NCBI GenBank assembly: GCA_015350385.1
Contig: WNKI01000002.1
Location: 8,458,947-8,522,946, forward strand
DNA from: Aculops lycopersici
Lineage: Eukaryota; Arthropoda; Arachnida; Trombidiformes; Eriophyidae
Length of the DNA stretch: 64,000 bases
Direction: 5' to 3'
The translations under genes were made by a program, and so were the position numbers. Below, piece by piece: positions 30,215 to 39,976 of the stretch (position 1 is the first letter of the stretch; the number at the start of each line of letters is the position of its first letter). The notes under the pieces were generated by a model. It was not told where the DNA came from. It ran no database searches and was given only the letters and a program-made list of their open reading frames with translations.

Positions 30215-31732
30215 ATGTCTGATATATTACAAATGTTCTCTGGCAATCCACTAACAACATTCATTGGTCGCAAAATTGAAGCTGCAACTAGAGCCGAGCT
30301 AGAGAATGACGATTGGGCCTTGAATTTGGAAATCTGCGATATTATAAATGAAAACGATGATGACGCCAAGGATGCCGTCAGGGCTATTAGAAAGAGATTG
30401 CAACAAATTGAACAGGATCGCAATTTTAGTATTACCAATAGGACGTTGACCGTCCTGGAGACTTGCGTGAGCAATTGCTCTCGCCGTTTCCATGTGTTTG
30501 TGATGACCAAAGATTTCATTCAAGATTTAGTTAAGCTTATTGGACCAAAGAACAACCCACCAATTGAGTTACAAGAGAGAGTGTTGAGACTCATTCAGCG
30601 CTGGGCCGAGGCATTTAGATCGCAACCCGACCTTAATGGTGTGGTTACAGTTTACAATGATTTGAAGGCCAAAGGAGTCACATTTCCAGCGCCTGATCCC
30701 ACCTCAAATGTGCCCATCCAAACACCTCAGGCTACAGTCCCACCACAAACTCAACAACGACCACCAGCTAGACCGGTCAGCAGTACTGACCAGCGCCAGT
30801 TAGGGTCCCAGGCCATGGCTTCGGGCGGCAGCGGAGGTCCTGTTGTATTGGATGGTGAGGGCTATAATAAGATTTCCCAAGACTTGGGACTAGTCCAATC
30901 TACGGTCGATATGTTCAATGAACTAATGCGAAATTTGGAGACCAAAAATGAAGACTCAGATTGGGAGCTAGCGGCCGATCTAAGCAACTCTAGCAAGCTG
31001 ATGAAAGATCGTATAGTAGAGTTGATCGAGAGAGTTGCAAATGAAGACCTCACTATTGAGCTACTGAGATTGAATGACGATCTAAATAATATCTTCGTTA
31101 AGTATGATCGATTGATCAAGAATAGAACAAAGTCGACACCAACTATGGCGAAACCAGCAACAACAAGAACGAGTGAGAGCACTGCCGGCGATTCATTACA
31201 ACAAACTAGCGCAAGTGGCATTGGTGGAGTCAGTTCACAAACAGCAAATGATTTGTCCCTGATCGACTTTAACCTTGGACAATCTAATGCCAATAATGTA
31301 GGGCCCGTTGATAACAAGCAAAAAGCAACAGACAGCCCGTTAGATCCCTTTGATACATCCCGTATTCTATCGAAGATGGGCCAAAAACCACTTGACCCCG
31401 GTACTACTTCAACTACAACTTTAGCAAAAGATTTGGGAGGATTAAGTTTAGAATCAGATAACAAAGAAACAACAACACCTAAACCTAGCGACAGTAAGAA
31501 AACCGCGAGTGGCTTACCCGAGGAGATATCATCTGTTCGTGAGCAAGATTTTGCCGAAATAGAGAACTGGCTCTCGACCGACTCAGGTCGAGACTTGACA
31601 TCTATTGCAGCGGATATGCCTAGCATGGAACCAATTTCGATACCAAACTCTGAATTCGAGGATTTCATTGCGAACAGAGCGCTAGTAGCATCTCAGAAGC
31701 CCAAGGCAGCCGATCCCAAGCCCTCTGTTTGA
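30215..31732 (+). CDS. TOM1: TOM1 family endosomal adaptor (VHS-GAT)
   Basis: 505 residues, ATG start. TOM1 proteins bind ubiquitinated cargo, Tollip and clathrin on early endosomes. The VHS domain spans about 12-150 (begins LTTFIGRKIEAATR; includes NFSITNRTLTVLETCVSNC and the VMTKDFIQDLVKLIG segment). A proline/glutamine linker follows, then the GAT three-helix domain at about 214-303 (LVQSTVDMFNELM, then IVELIERVANEDLTIELLRL), then an acidic, serine-rich tail with a SLIDFNL segment that could be a clathrin box and a DPFD motif. No GAE ear domain is present, which separates it from GGA proteins. Length matches animal TOM1 (about 490). Confidence 0.92.
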   Translation: MSDILQMFSGNPLTTFIGRKIEAATRAELENDDWALNLEICDIINENDDDAKDAVRAIRKRLQQIEQDRNFSITNRTLTVLETCVSNCSRRFHVFVMTKDFIQDLVKLIGPKNNPPIELQERVLRLIQRWAEAFRSQPDLNGVVTVYNDLKAKGVTFPAPDPTSNVPIQTPQATVPPQTQQRPPARPVSSTDQRQLGSQAMASGGSGGPVVLDGEGYNKISQDLGLVQSTVDMFNELMRNLETKNEDSDWELAADLSNSSKLMKDRIVELIERVANEDLTIELLRLNDDLNNIFVKYDRLIKNRTKSTPTMAKPATTRTSESTAGDSLQQTSASGIGGVSSQTANDLSLIDFNLGQSNANNVGPVDNKQKATDSPLDPFDTSRILSKMGQKPLDPGTTSTTTLAKDLGGLSLESDNKETTTPKPSDSKKTASGLPEEISSVREQDFAEIENWLSTDSGRDLTSIAADMPSMEPISIPNSEFEDFIANRALVASQKPKAADPKPSV

Positions 31733-31895
31733 CTTTTAAGTTTTCGAATTCCATAAAGATGATCAACCAAGAAAAATAACTAATAACTTGAAACGTGCAT
31801 CAAAACATCTTTGCTCTAAGATTAACTCGACTAGATCTATTTTATTGATTTATATTTAGACCTATGTGAATAGCACCTTTTTTCTAGTTAGTAGT
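31733..31895. other. short intergenic
   Basis: AT-rich spacer between TOM1 and the relic of the membrane-protein family. Confidence 0.5.
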
Positions 31896-32169
31896 ATGCT
31901 CAGCAAACAATTAATGACAATTTTAGTCTCACTATCGGGGTTTGGTTTTCGGGTATCTGACTCGAGCCGTCTGGTCAAGTATCTATCAACTAGATTTAAA
32001 TCAATATATTCTAATTTGCGCAATAGTAGTTCTCCTAAATCAAATTTGACCCAAGAAGATGTTCAAGTGTTTACTGGAATACTACACCCTTTTTGTATCT
32101 CCAGAAAATGACAAGAACCCACCAAGATGCCTATTGAACGATAAACTGCGCTTTTTATCCTCACACTAG
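31896..32169 (+). pseudogene. decayed N-terminal fragment of a third copy of the 32.7-37.4 kb membrane-protein family
   Basis: ATG at 31896 followed by a hydrophobic signal-like start (LMTILVSLSGFGF). The frame then reaches GILHPFCIS, stops at about 32108, and a +1 frame continues PENDKNPPRCLLNDKLRFL until TAG at 32167-32169. The intact neighbours have GFLHPH or GMLHPH at the same place. In the second one exactly 14 residues run from HP to the RC pair, as here across the frame change. Nothing similar to the rest of the family follows, so it is a truncated, frameshifted relic. A short intron instead of a frameshift is possible but would still leave the protein truncated. Confidence 0.55.
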
Positions 32170-32688
32170 GTCACCCATATATAGAATAGTGATGACATCG
32201 AGATCATTTTCCTCGAATTAATCCATCGTTGATATAGGCTGGCATGAACCACAATATTTTATCAAGGCGATTGTGATATTTACAATACTAACTTGTACAT
32301 ACTTCTGTTATACCCATGACGCCAAGACTGCCAATCCAAAACAATAGAACAAGTTGGGACAAATTATCGCAAGTAATCTTCGGCTAAAGGATATATAGAC
32401 GTTCCGGTTCCAAAAAACGACCTAGCGACAGAAAAAGGTCTAGCTCGTTGAGAAGCCTGCGTAGCGCACCTAGGCTTAGAATTTAAAAGTTATGGCCAAA
32501 ATGATTCGGTTGGTTCAAGAAGACCAAGAACAGCGGGTAACAAGCACGACGAGCATCGAATGATTAGAGCCATGAATAAAATCACGAGAATGATCAGGTG
32601 TCAGACGAGCGCAATTTCTAACAATTAATGCAATTTTGATGGTGATGTAGATCAAATTACACTATGATAATAAACTCCCTTAATTACA
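32170..32688. other. intergenic before membrane protein A
   Basis: No further homology to the family found by eye. Presumed promoter of the next gene. Confidence 0.5.
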
Positions 32689-34737
32689 ATGATAATGATA
32701 TACAAATTAATCTTTTCCATACTAATTCTATCTCTGGTGAGCGTACGATCGAATACAAGGGCCGAAGATTTAGATTCAAAAATAAACGCTTATGATGACT
32801 CTCCTCTTGGTTACGTCACCAGAAAAGAAACTAACAACTCTATAGCTGGATTCCTCCATCCACATATTTTATCATTGGAACCATATAATAAAACCCTCAA
32901 AAAGCGGGCGTATTGTTTTTTGGATTCAATACAATGTCCATTTAAATTGAGTACAAAAACCAACAGTTACTACCTTAATTTGGACCTTGTAACAGGAGCA
33001 TCGATATCCGGCGTAGAACGCGCGAAACCTCCCGCTAAATCTCGTGCAAATGAAGGGGCCAACAGAATATCCGACATTTTAGATGAATCGTATGCGCAAT
33101 CATCCGCCCTAGTTACCCCTCAAGATTCTTGCAAGGATTTTAGGGTTGATATTCGAGACGAGGGAAGGGGTTGTAGCAAGGAGGATTGTCGTGTTTTTGA
33201 GGACTTTGAGTATAACAGTCGAAGCTATACCTTGGGTGTTGGCGAATCCTACTTTTGTCTCATGAAATACAAGTTCAATTCAACCATAAAGAATGATTTC
33301 GAGAGTCAAGAGAGGATTGGGTATCCAATAGTTAGAAATAAACTAGAACCAGGACTAAGAGACTCTTTCAAGTATACAACTCTAACCGCGTTCAAGAGTC
33401 GAGCTGGTATGACCTTAATGAGATTTTTAGCCACCGACGAGAGTGGTATATTATCCTCACTTATATTAAATATGACGGACAACAAGTGGTTGGACTTTGG
33501 TATCGATGTATTGAGTTGGTCTAGTTCATTGAGTTTGATTCAGTTGCCAAAACCTAAACATCGAGAAGTTTCTAGAACAATATGGGATTCAAACCGAGCA
33601 GATATTCAGAAAAAGGCAGCCTCAAGTTTGGATCTTGATGAGCTTCGGTTCCAATATGATCATTCCTATGTGGAGGCCATCAGCTTAGTGCCCGGAAATA
33701 TTCTTTGCTGGTCAACCGGATTGGGAGTTCCCCTTGGCGAGGATCCAATTAGAAACTGTCAAGATTCTTTGATTAAAATGATGGGGTCCGATGAGCTCAC
33801 AAGTTCAGTTGTATTTGCTTATACGGAATACGAATTCTCCGATGGATCCATCTATTCCCATTTGGTTTATGCAAAGAGGCAAAAGATTTCAACTGGAGGT
33901 CAAGTTGAGATTATTGGACCGGAAACTTATTACGTTCGATGCAAAGACAACACCTGCGACCAGCGCAAACAAATCTCAGCCATACCAACGGATATTGTAT
34001 CATACAAGACAAAGGACTGCCATAAGTTGGTAATATTCTACCCAAATTCCCTAAATATCACCTACAAAATCGTCAATCCGGGACAATCAATCCTAGATAT
34101 TGGCCCAATCGCAACATGTCCCAGTTTTTGGAATTCAAAGTCAGCCATAAATGCTATCATGTATTCCAATAGCGTATTCTACTTCTTCTTACCAAGCAAT
34201 GTATTGGTCACCTACGAAGTGTCAAGAGGTGAAAGTTGTTCAAGTATTCTATTTGGATCGAGAAAGATCTACCGAATAAGTGAATTCTTCAGAAAGCAAA
34301 GTCCAAATGGCGAGAGGCCAAAGTTTACCTTTACAGGTAAAAGTGATTACATGGAGTCAATTGGGTGGAGTTCCGATATTAGAGAGTCGCCAAAGCAAAT
34401 TGATGATAGCCAAATAGTTATTTGGCATGATAGAGACACAGGGTCATTCAGTGTGATTTTAATCGCAATTTTGGTCATCATAACACTGTTGGTAATTCTA
34501 TTCTTTCTTCTTGGCTACATCAAATTCATGGGCTCCAAGCATAAGGAATCAAGGCGCCAACAGCCAACAAAAAACATGTCATCAAATTCTAACAACAGCT
34601 TTGGCTCAGTCAAAACCATGAGTTCATCAGATGGTCGTAATAAAAGTGGCAAAAAGTCTCCCTTGAAGTCTAAGATTAGGAGCAAACAAAGTCCACGGAG
34701 CATGTCCACCGTTCGGACTGGCGCCAGCGACTTGTGA
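32689..34737 (+). CDS. single-pass membrane protein A of an unassigned tandem family
   Basis: 682 residues, ATG start. I do not recognise the family. A signal peptide covers about 1-22. A long cysteine-containing ectodomain follows with N-glycosylation sites and conserved landmarks shared with the next gene: GFLHPH near the N-terminus, YCFLDSIQC, SYFCLMKYKF, HSYVEAISLVPGNILC, the YYVRCKDNTC pair and KDCHKLVIFYP. One membrane helix lies at about 590-612, then a 70-residue basic, serine-rich cytoplasmic tail with SP-K and SP-R motifs. The arrangement is that of a type I receptor or adhesion protein. No kinase, death, TIR or other signalling domain is visible in the tail. AATAAA at 34875 suggests an independent transcript ending before the next gene. 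Confidence 0.75.
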   Translation: MIMIYKLIFSILILSLVSVRSNTRAEDLDSKINAYDDSPLGYVTRKETNNSIAGFLHPHILSLEPYNKTLKKRAYCFLDSIQCPFKLSTKTNSYYLNLDLVTGASISGVERAKPPAKSRANEGANRISDILDESYAQSSALVTPQDSCKDFRVDIRDEGRGCSKEDCRVFEDFEYNSRSYTLGVGESYFCLMKYKFNSTIKNDFESQERIGYPIVRNKLEPGLRDSFKYTTLTAFKSRAGMTLMRFLATDESGILSSLILNMTDNKWLDFGIDVLSWSSSLSLIQLPKPKHREVSRTIWDSNRADIQKKAASSLDLDELRFQYDHSYVEAISLVPGNILCWSTGLGVPLGEDPIRNCQDSLIKMMGSDELTSSVVFAYTEYEFSDGSIYSHLVYAKRQKISTGGQVEIIGPETYYVRCKDNTCDQRKQISAIPTDIVSYKTKDCHKLVIFYPNSLNITYKIVNPGQSILDIGPIATCPSFWNSKSAINAIMYSNSVFYFFLPSNVLVTYEVSRGESCSSILFGSRKIYRISEFFRKQSPNGERPKFTFTGKSDYMESIGWSSDIRESPKQIDDSQIVIWHDRDTGSFSVILIAILVIITLLVILFFLLGYIKFMGSKHKESRRQQPTKNMSSNSNNSFGSVKTMSSSDGRNKSGKKSPLKSKIRSKQSPRSMSTVRTGASDL

Positions 34738-35003
34738 ATCACTAGTTGTGATGCAACCCTATGGTTTTAACCCTAATCCATTCACATTTTTCGACTACAT
34801 TAAGTGGCTGTGGAGTACTCGACAAAACAGTTGACGATTGTTACAGCAGATATATTGAGAGAAATTAGAAACTCAATAAATAAAGTAATTTTGAGCAATC
34901 AGACGATCGACTTTGCATTGGTTTCCGTTGGCCCAAACCGTTCACGCAACTGTTGCGAAATTTGGTGGTACAACGGGAGATATTTGCCACCAAACTTGAC
35001 AAG
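34738..35003. other. spacer between membrane proteins A and B
   Basis: 266 bases that must hold the 3' end of A (AATAAA at 34875-34880) and the promoter of B. Confidence 0.5.
34875..34880 (+). promoter_or_regulatory. polyadenylation signal of membrane protein A
   Basis: AATAAA 138 bases past the stop. Confidence 0.5.
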
Positions 35004-37412
35004 ATGGATTACCAATTATTTTTATTAGCACTATTGTTAATTGTTACTGAGGTAGCAAAGGCTGATAGATCTAATGTTGATGAGCAATTACCAGCGTTGG
35101 ACAATGGTCGGGATCATGACGATGCATCGTCGGTTAAGGGTGAGAACCGATTTTTTGTGGAAAGTGCAGCCGGAATGCTACATCCACACTTTATTATCGC
35201 CAAAAACATGGATGGCAAATCGAGATGCTCTGTTATGACCAAAGACGAGTGTATTCTACCTGTTGATTCAAGGAGTAGGCAGATGACCCTCCGGATATCG
35301 CGTTTGAGAGACCCGCAATTGAGATTGTTTGAGTACTTGTATAAACAGGACGAACAGAATCCTGACGATCCATATGAACTACTGAATTACCCTTTGGTTA
35401 AGAATACGCCAATAAGTGTTGATGCAAATATTGAATATGCAAAGGTATTAGTGGACCAGATGATAAAAGAATCCAACCCATCAAATGGCACTGGGACACT
35501 TGTTAACTTGTTAGAGTTTAGCCAAAAAGATTGCCATCGATGGACATATCAAACATTTGATCGATTTTCTGTAAACACGAAAAAGTATGCCATTGGTTTG
35601 GATGAAACCTTCATGTGTTTGATGATATATCAAAGTGAATCGAGTAATACCATAAATGACACTGCGCATAGAAATTTCCGAGACGAAAAATCACAAATTG
35701 TCGAATCCTATCGCCTTCCCTATCCATTGATTAAGTCCAAGTTTGCGGACAGCAATCAATCAGCTGGCATAAATTTAGAGGATAGATTCAAGTATAGCGC
35801 TCTAACGGCTACTTTAAATTGTTATGGTCTCGAAGGAGCTTGCAAGGATAAAAACAGATACAAATTCCGTCTCATTAGCTTTGATGAAATTGGCAGAATC
35901 TCATTGCTCATGTATAATCACGATGAATCGTCTAAAGAAGGCCAGTGGTTAGAGAAGGATCCGGACCAGTCGAATTTGAGCGCATGGACTTACTTTTTGA
36001 ATGACCTTAGTTTGATTGAATCGCCAAACCGAAGACCAGCGAGGATTAGCTTGAAGTCTAATGCAATGTTAGCAAATGAGACCGAGATGAGGTTAAATCT
36101 TGGCGGCGATTTGGGCATGAAGGATTTGCGTTGGCAGTATGAGCATGCACACGTTGAGGCAATTAGCTTGACACCTGGCAACATATTGTGCTATGCAACA
36201 GGTTTGCGCGTTCCAGCCGATGGGCCAGCGCTGAAGAATTGCGATTACTCGGCGCGCAAGATGATTGACGAAGCTGATCTGGACAACTCGGTGGTGTATG
36301 CCTTTGAAAAGTATCAAGTTTCAGAGGGAAACAAGAGCTTTACATACAGGCATTTAGTTTACTCTTTGAAACATGCTCAAAATGATTTTGGTGCAGTCAT
36401 GTCCATCGGACCGGAAGCCTGGTATGTCCACTGCAAAGATTTGAATTGCAGCTCAAAAATAGATATCTTTCGTGCCCCTTACGATATTGTTTCGGTTAAA
36501 ACCGAGAAGTGCCACAAATTGGTCGCCCTCTATCCCTATTTTTATCAAGTCTTCGAACCCGATCAATCCCTCAGCGAAGCTAAGGGCAAAGTTTACTATG
36601 CTAAATGGATGAGATTTCCCATTAACGCTGCTCTCTTTTACAACACTTCCTTCTATTTATTCCTACCTGTCAACACACTTATTGTTAAAAAAATAACCAT
36701 GTCCCCCAAATGCGAGATAAATTTTGATTCAACATCCTCGAAGGAATATTCAACAAGTGAATTCATGAAAAGTTCAAAGCTCAATGATACACTAATTCCG
36801 ATAGCAAACGTTTCACTCACTGGATATAGCTACTATACGCCTCCAGACTACTTAACTGATGGTAAGTCTCAATGGTCCATCGATTTGTTGACTAAACCGA
36901 CAAAGTTGACCATTGATTCAATACCCTGGATAAGTGGGCCCGAATTGAGCGAAGAAAAACTGACTGATACGAGAAAAGGATTTAGATTTCCAATATGGGC
37001 ATTTGCTTTACCGGGAGTTGGACTACTCGTATTGATTTTTATTTGTGCCGCTTATTTCTTCTTCCGGTCGGCCGGAAAAGAATCTGATGGAGTAGTGGTG
37101 ATGCCAAAGGTTGAGCCAAAGATCAATTCAAATCTTGCCGCTCCAAAGAGAGGCGACACTTCTCCCCGAAAGAGTTCGCCAGGAGAAATTAGCCCTGGGA
37201 AAAGTTCTCCTCGAAAGAGTCCCCCCCGCAATCGATCCCCAGGTAACCGAAAAACTATCGGCTCTCCCAAGAGTAAGCCACGATCGGCAAAATCCACAAA
37301 ATCAATGAAAACTATCAAGAGTCCGGCAATGCGAAACCCCAAACAAACACGCAGCCCCAAGACCAAATCCTCAGTAAATCGAGTTAGTTCGCCAAGGTCT
37401 GTGTTGAATTAG
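35004..37412 (+). CDS. single-pass membrane protein B of an unassigned tandem family
   Basis: 802 residues from the ATG at 35004. The frame opens 17 codons earlier at a TTG, but only the ATG puts a signal peptide (about 1-20) at the N-terminus. It is a paralogue of A: GMLHPH, RCSVMTKDEC, TFMCLMIY, HAHVEAISLTPGNILC, GPEAWYVHCKDLNC, EKCHKLVALYP and FYLFLPVNTLIV recur in the same order with the same cysteine spacing. One membrane helix lies at about 664-688. The cytoplasmic tail (about 114 residues) is packed with SP-R/K units, at least ten, giving it the look of a histone H1 or linker-type basic tail and many possible proline-directed kinase sites. Family and function are unknown; the duplication with A is clear from the sequence. 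Confidence 0.77.
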   Translation: MDYQLFLLALLLIVTEVAKADRSNVDEQLPALDNGRDHDDASSVKGENRFFVESAAGMLHPHFIIAKNMDGKSRCSVMTKDECILPVDSRSRQMTLRISRLRDPQLRLFEYLYKQDEQNPDDPYELLNYPLVKNTPISVDANIEYAKVLVDQMIKESNPSNGTGTLVNLLEFSQKDCHRWTYQTFDRFSVNTKKYAIGLDETFMCLMIYQSESSNTINDTAHRNFRDEKSQIVESYRLPYPLIKSKFADSNQSAGINLEDRFKYSALTATLNCYGLEGACKDKNRYKFRLISFDEIGRISLLMYNHDESSKEGQWLEKDPDQSNLSAWTYFLNDLSLIESPNRRPARISLKSNAMLANETEMRLNLGGDLGMKDLRWQYEHAHVEAISLTPGNILCYATGLRVPADGPALKNCDYSARKMIDEADLDNSVVYAFEKYQVSEGNKSFTYRHLVYSLKHAQNDFGAVMSIGPEAWYVHCKDLNCSSKIDIFRAPYDIVSVKTEKCHKLVALYPYFYQVFEPDQSLSEAKGKVYYAKWMRFPINAALFYNTSFYLFLPVNTLIVKKITMSPKCEINFDSTSSKEYSTSEFMKSSKLNDTLIPIANVSLTGYSYYTPPDYLTDGKSQWSIDLLTKPTKLTIDSIPWISGPELSEEKLTDTRKGFRFPIWAFALPGVGLLVLIFICAAYFFFRSAGKESDGVVVMPKVEPKINSNLAAPKRGDTSPRKSSPGEISPGKSSPRKSPPRNRSPGNRKTIGSPKSKPRSAKSTKSMKTIKSPAMRNPKQTRSPKTKSSVNRVSSPRSVLN

Positions 37413-37765
37413 CGGAACACCCTTAGAAATGCGACGATGGAGATGCTCAAATAATTCTCGGTTACCTAATCAACAGCAGACATGATTGAAATAATTATGA
37501 TGATGATAATTATATTTATTCACACCAGTAGGATATGGACGTACTTTCTCTTTCGTTTTTAAAATAATCTATTGATACATTAGATAGAGTTAACTCGTTG
37601 TTGTTGTTTGGTTTTTCGATAATAAGTTAGATCACATTTCGATAGTTGAAGTTGTTGATTTGAATCAACTCGAAACACATACAAAAACATACACAATTGT
37701 TGCTGATGATCACATAATAATAAGACCTTACTCCTCTTACTCAAGTTGCAACACATTGATAAAGT
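37413..37765. other. convergent 3' region of membrane protein B and GABP-beta
   Basis: Tail-to-tail spacer, AT-rich. The minus-strand AATAAA at 37515-37520 would end the GABP-beta transcript close to the end of the plus-strand gene, so the 3' UTRs probably overlap. Confidence 0.5.
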
Positions 37766-39976
37766 CTACGGGCTTGTGGTTGGTGATGGCGTAGAAAGTT
37801 GCTCAACCTGTTGCTTCAATTGCCTATTTTCCATCTCCAATCGCTCGACCACTTTCATTAGATACTCCACTTTTGGCTCGCCGTCGCCACTTTCACTTGC
37901 AAGAAACAAGTCAGGCTCAAAGTCGAGCTTGTTCCACTCCAATTCGAGATCGATACACGGAACATCGATATCGTCGAGTAACTCGCTGTGGTTGCCGCCT
38001 CTGCCGTCATTAATTGAGCTGCCATCTGCTTCCGTTTGACCGGAAGTGACCATTGCGGCAAGATGGTAGTCAAACGAGTCCAGCAACTCGTCAGTGGCCT
38101 CCTCAAATGAGACTCCATTCACGAGCTTTCTGAACGTTTCGTCGAGATTCTCCTCCTTACAATTCCAACTGTTGAATAGCTCAATTATGTCGTAGTATTG
38201 TGAATTTGTTGCAATATCAATGGGTGTCAATTGAAACTTGCTTCTAATGTTAACATCTGCACCTCCAATCAACAATCTCTCAACGACACAAACATGTCCT
38301 CGTTCGGCCGCCCAGTGGAGTGGCGTCATCTTAAGCATATCCTGGGCATTGACATCAGAACCATGATTCACCAGAAGATCCACGACCTCCAAGCCACCTG
38401 ATTGGGCGGCTATATGCAACGCAGTCCGCTCCAATTTGGTCCGCGCGTCTCGGTTTACTCCCCCACGCAATAGAATTTCAGCTATCTCCGCGTTGCCACT
38501 TTGGGCAGCCAAGTGTAGTGCTGTCGTTCCGAGCCAATCGCTTGTAAATGGAGCACCCGAACTGCAAACAAGTTGCCTGACCAAGTCGACCCGATTCTCG
38601 CGCGTCGCTTCCAGCAACCGCTTGCCCATGTCCATGAGCTTTGCAGTTGCTGCGTGAGCCCCGGGACTTACCGAGTTGTTCTGTTGCAAACTGCCACTAT
38701 TGTGGCTTGGAATGGGTTTTGTCCGACTTGGAGTGGAAGTCGTTGTCTTGTTTGCATTTGTCGACATGCAATTTGTCAACGTGGAAGTGGAAGACGACGA
38801 AGAAGAAGGAGCCGTGGCTGTTGTAGTTGCAACAGGTGGTTGTTCTGTTCCATCGTGAGTCTTTGTGGTAGTTGGTGTCGAGGATGGAAGTGTGATTGTT
38901 GCTGTTGTGTTTGTTCTGTTATTGTTATTATTATTATTCTGTGAGGAGACGCTCGTCAATGAGATTTGTGTGGCACCTAGAGGTTTTGCTTGCTGAGTGG
39001 TTGCTGTTGTGATGATTGATGAGAATATCAATTGAGATGAGAGAGTTGGAATCATTGCCAATTTATCACTTGCTGAGCCTGCGGATGGAGTTGAGGAAAC
39101 TACTGAGGAGTTGTTAGTTTTCAGTCCACTGATTGGTGCCGCTAGTGTTTGGCCAACCAGAGGATCGATTAGCTTAATAGAAGTCGGTGTTTGCATTGAA
39201 CCGTAACTCGACACCGAGAGAAGCGGCCTCTTCCTAGTTGGACTGTTTGCGTTTACATTGGCGCTTGCGTTCGAAGGAAAAACTTTAATATCAGGAAGAC
39301 AAGTAACGTTGGCATCCTTCCTGTTGGCTTGGTTATTGGATTGTTTCGCAGATCGAGACCTCTTAGCCGCCGCCGCTAGGTGGTTATGCGATCTATTGAT
39401 GCCGCCCATGTTTTGGGTCGCAGTGACCGCGGCCACTACCCTGGAATGATCTACAATGTTACTGATGCTCTTGAGTTGAGGCGGCATCAAGGGCGCCGCT
39501 TGTTGTTTGAGGGGCGAACTCTTGATAGTTAGAGGCTCTAACTTGATGATTGGTTGTTGCTTTTGTTGTGACTTGGATCCCATGCTGCTCGCCAAAGTGT
39601 TACCGGAGGTCACTAGCGACTGATTGGTCGCTATCGGTAGAAGCAAACAGTTGACTTCGTTGCCGGATAGCTCTACTAGATTTGCTTGTGCTAATTCTTT
39701 GCCTGAAATGTCGTTGCGCTCACCTTCTATTGGGTCCTTCTCTTCGGTGGTAGTTTCCATGAGACTTTCGTTCTTGGGACTCACATGGTCGCTGTTTGTA
39801 TCACTTGGACTTGAGCCAACTAGTGCCAGTATATCCTCGTCGTCGGCGACCAACCGATCGATAGCATCCTCCTCGCTTAGTTCAACATTTGAGGTGCTAG
39901 TGGTTGTTGTGGTGGTTGTGGTGCTAGTTGTTGCGGCTGAGATTGCTGCTGTCGTCGAACCGAGGGTGCTAGTCAT
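37766..39976 (-). CDS. GABPB: GA-binding protein beta subunit (ankyrin repeats)
   Basis: 736 residues from the ATG at 39976; the 24 codons upstream begin at TTG. GABP-beta pairs with the ETS protein GABP-alpha to drive nuclear genes for mitochondria and housekeeping functions. Four to five ankyrin repeats lie at about 448-605 and match the family closely (MGKRLLEATREN, APFTSDWLGTTALHLAA, RDARTKLERTALHIAA, VNAQDMLKMTPLHWAAE). A C-terminal leucine-rich helix at about 702-727 (VERLEMENRQLKQQVEQL) corresponds to the dimerising zipper. In vertebrates the ankyrins begin at the N-terminus. Here they are preceded by 447 residues of low-complexity T/S/N/Q-rich sequence in the same frame, so either the protein has an extension or the true start is a downstream ATG such as M448. 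It faces gene B tail-to-tail. Confidence 0.88.
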   Translation of the reverse strand: MTSTLGSTTAAISAATTSTTTTTTTTSTSNVELSEEDAIDRLVADDEDILALVGSSPSDTNSDHVSPKNESLMETTTEEKDPIEGERNDISGKELAQANLVELSGNEVNCLLLPIATNQSLVTSGNTLASSMGSKSQQKQQPIIKLEPLTIKSSPLKQQAAPLMPPQLKSISNIVDHSRVVAAVTATQNMGGINRSHNHLAAAAKRSRSAKQSNNQANRKDANVTCLPDIKVFPSNASANVNANSPTRKRPLLSVSSYGSMQTPTSIKLIDPLVGQTLAAPISGLKTNNSSVVSSTPSAGSASDKLAMIPTLSSQLIFSSIITTATTQQAKPLGATQISLTSVSSQNNNNNNNRTNTTATITLPSSTPTTTKTHDGTEQPPVATTTATAPSSSSSSTSTLTNCMSTNANKTTTSTPSRTKPIPSHNSGSLQQNNSVSPGAHAATAKLMDMGKRLLEATRENRVDLVRQLVCSSGAPFTSDWLGTTALHLAAQSGNAEIAEILLRGGVNRDARTKLERTALHIAAQSGGLEVVDLLVNHGSDVNAQDMLKMTPLHWAAERGHVCVVERLLIGGADVNIRSKFQLTPIDIATNSQYYDIIELFNSWNCKEENLDETFRKLVNGVSFEEATDELLDSFDYHLAAMVTSGQTEADGSSINDGRGGNHSELLDDIDVPCIDLELEWNKLDFEPDLFLASESGDGEPKVEYLMKVVERLEMENRQLKQQVEQLSTPSPTTSP

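Noticed and set aside
30862..31668. 268-codon minus-strand frame opposite TOM1
   Set aside because: Shadow of the TOM1 coding sequence; the sense strand has clear VHS and GAT domains.
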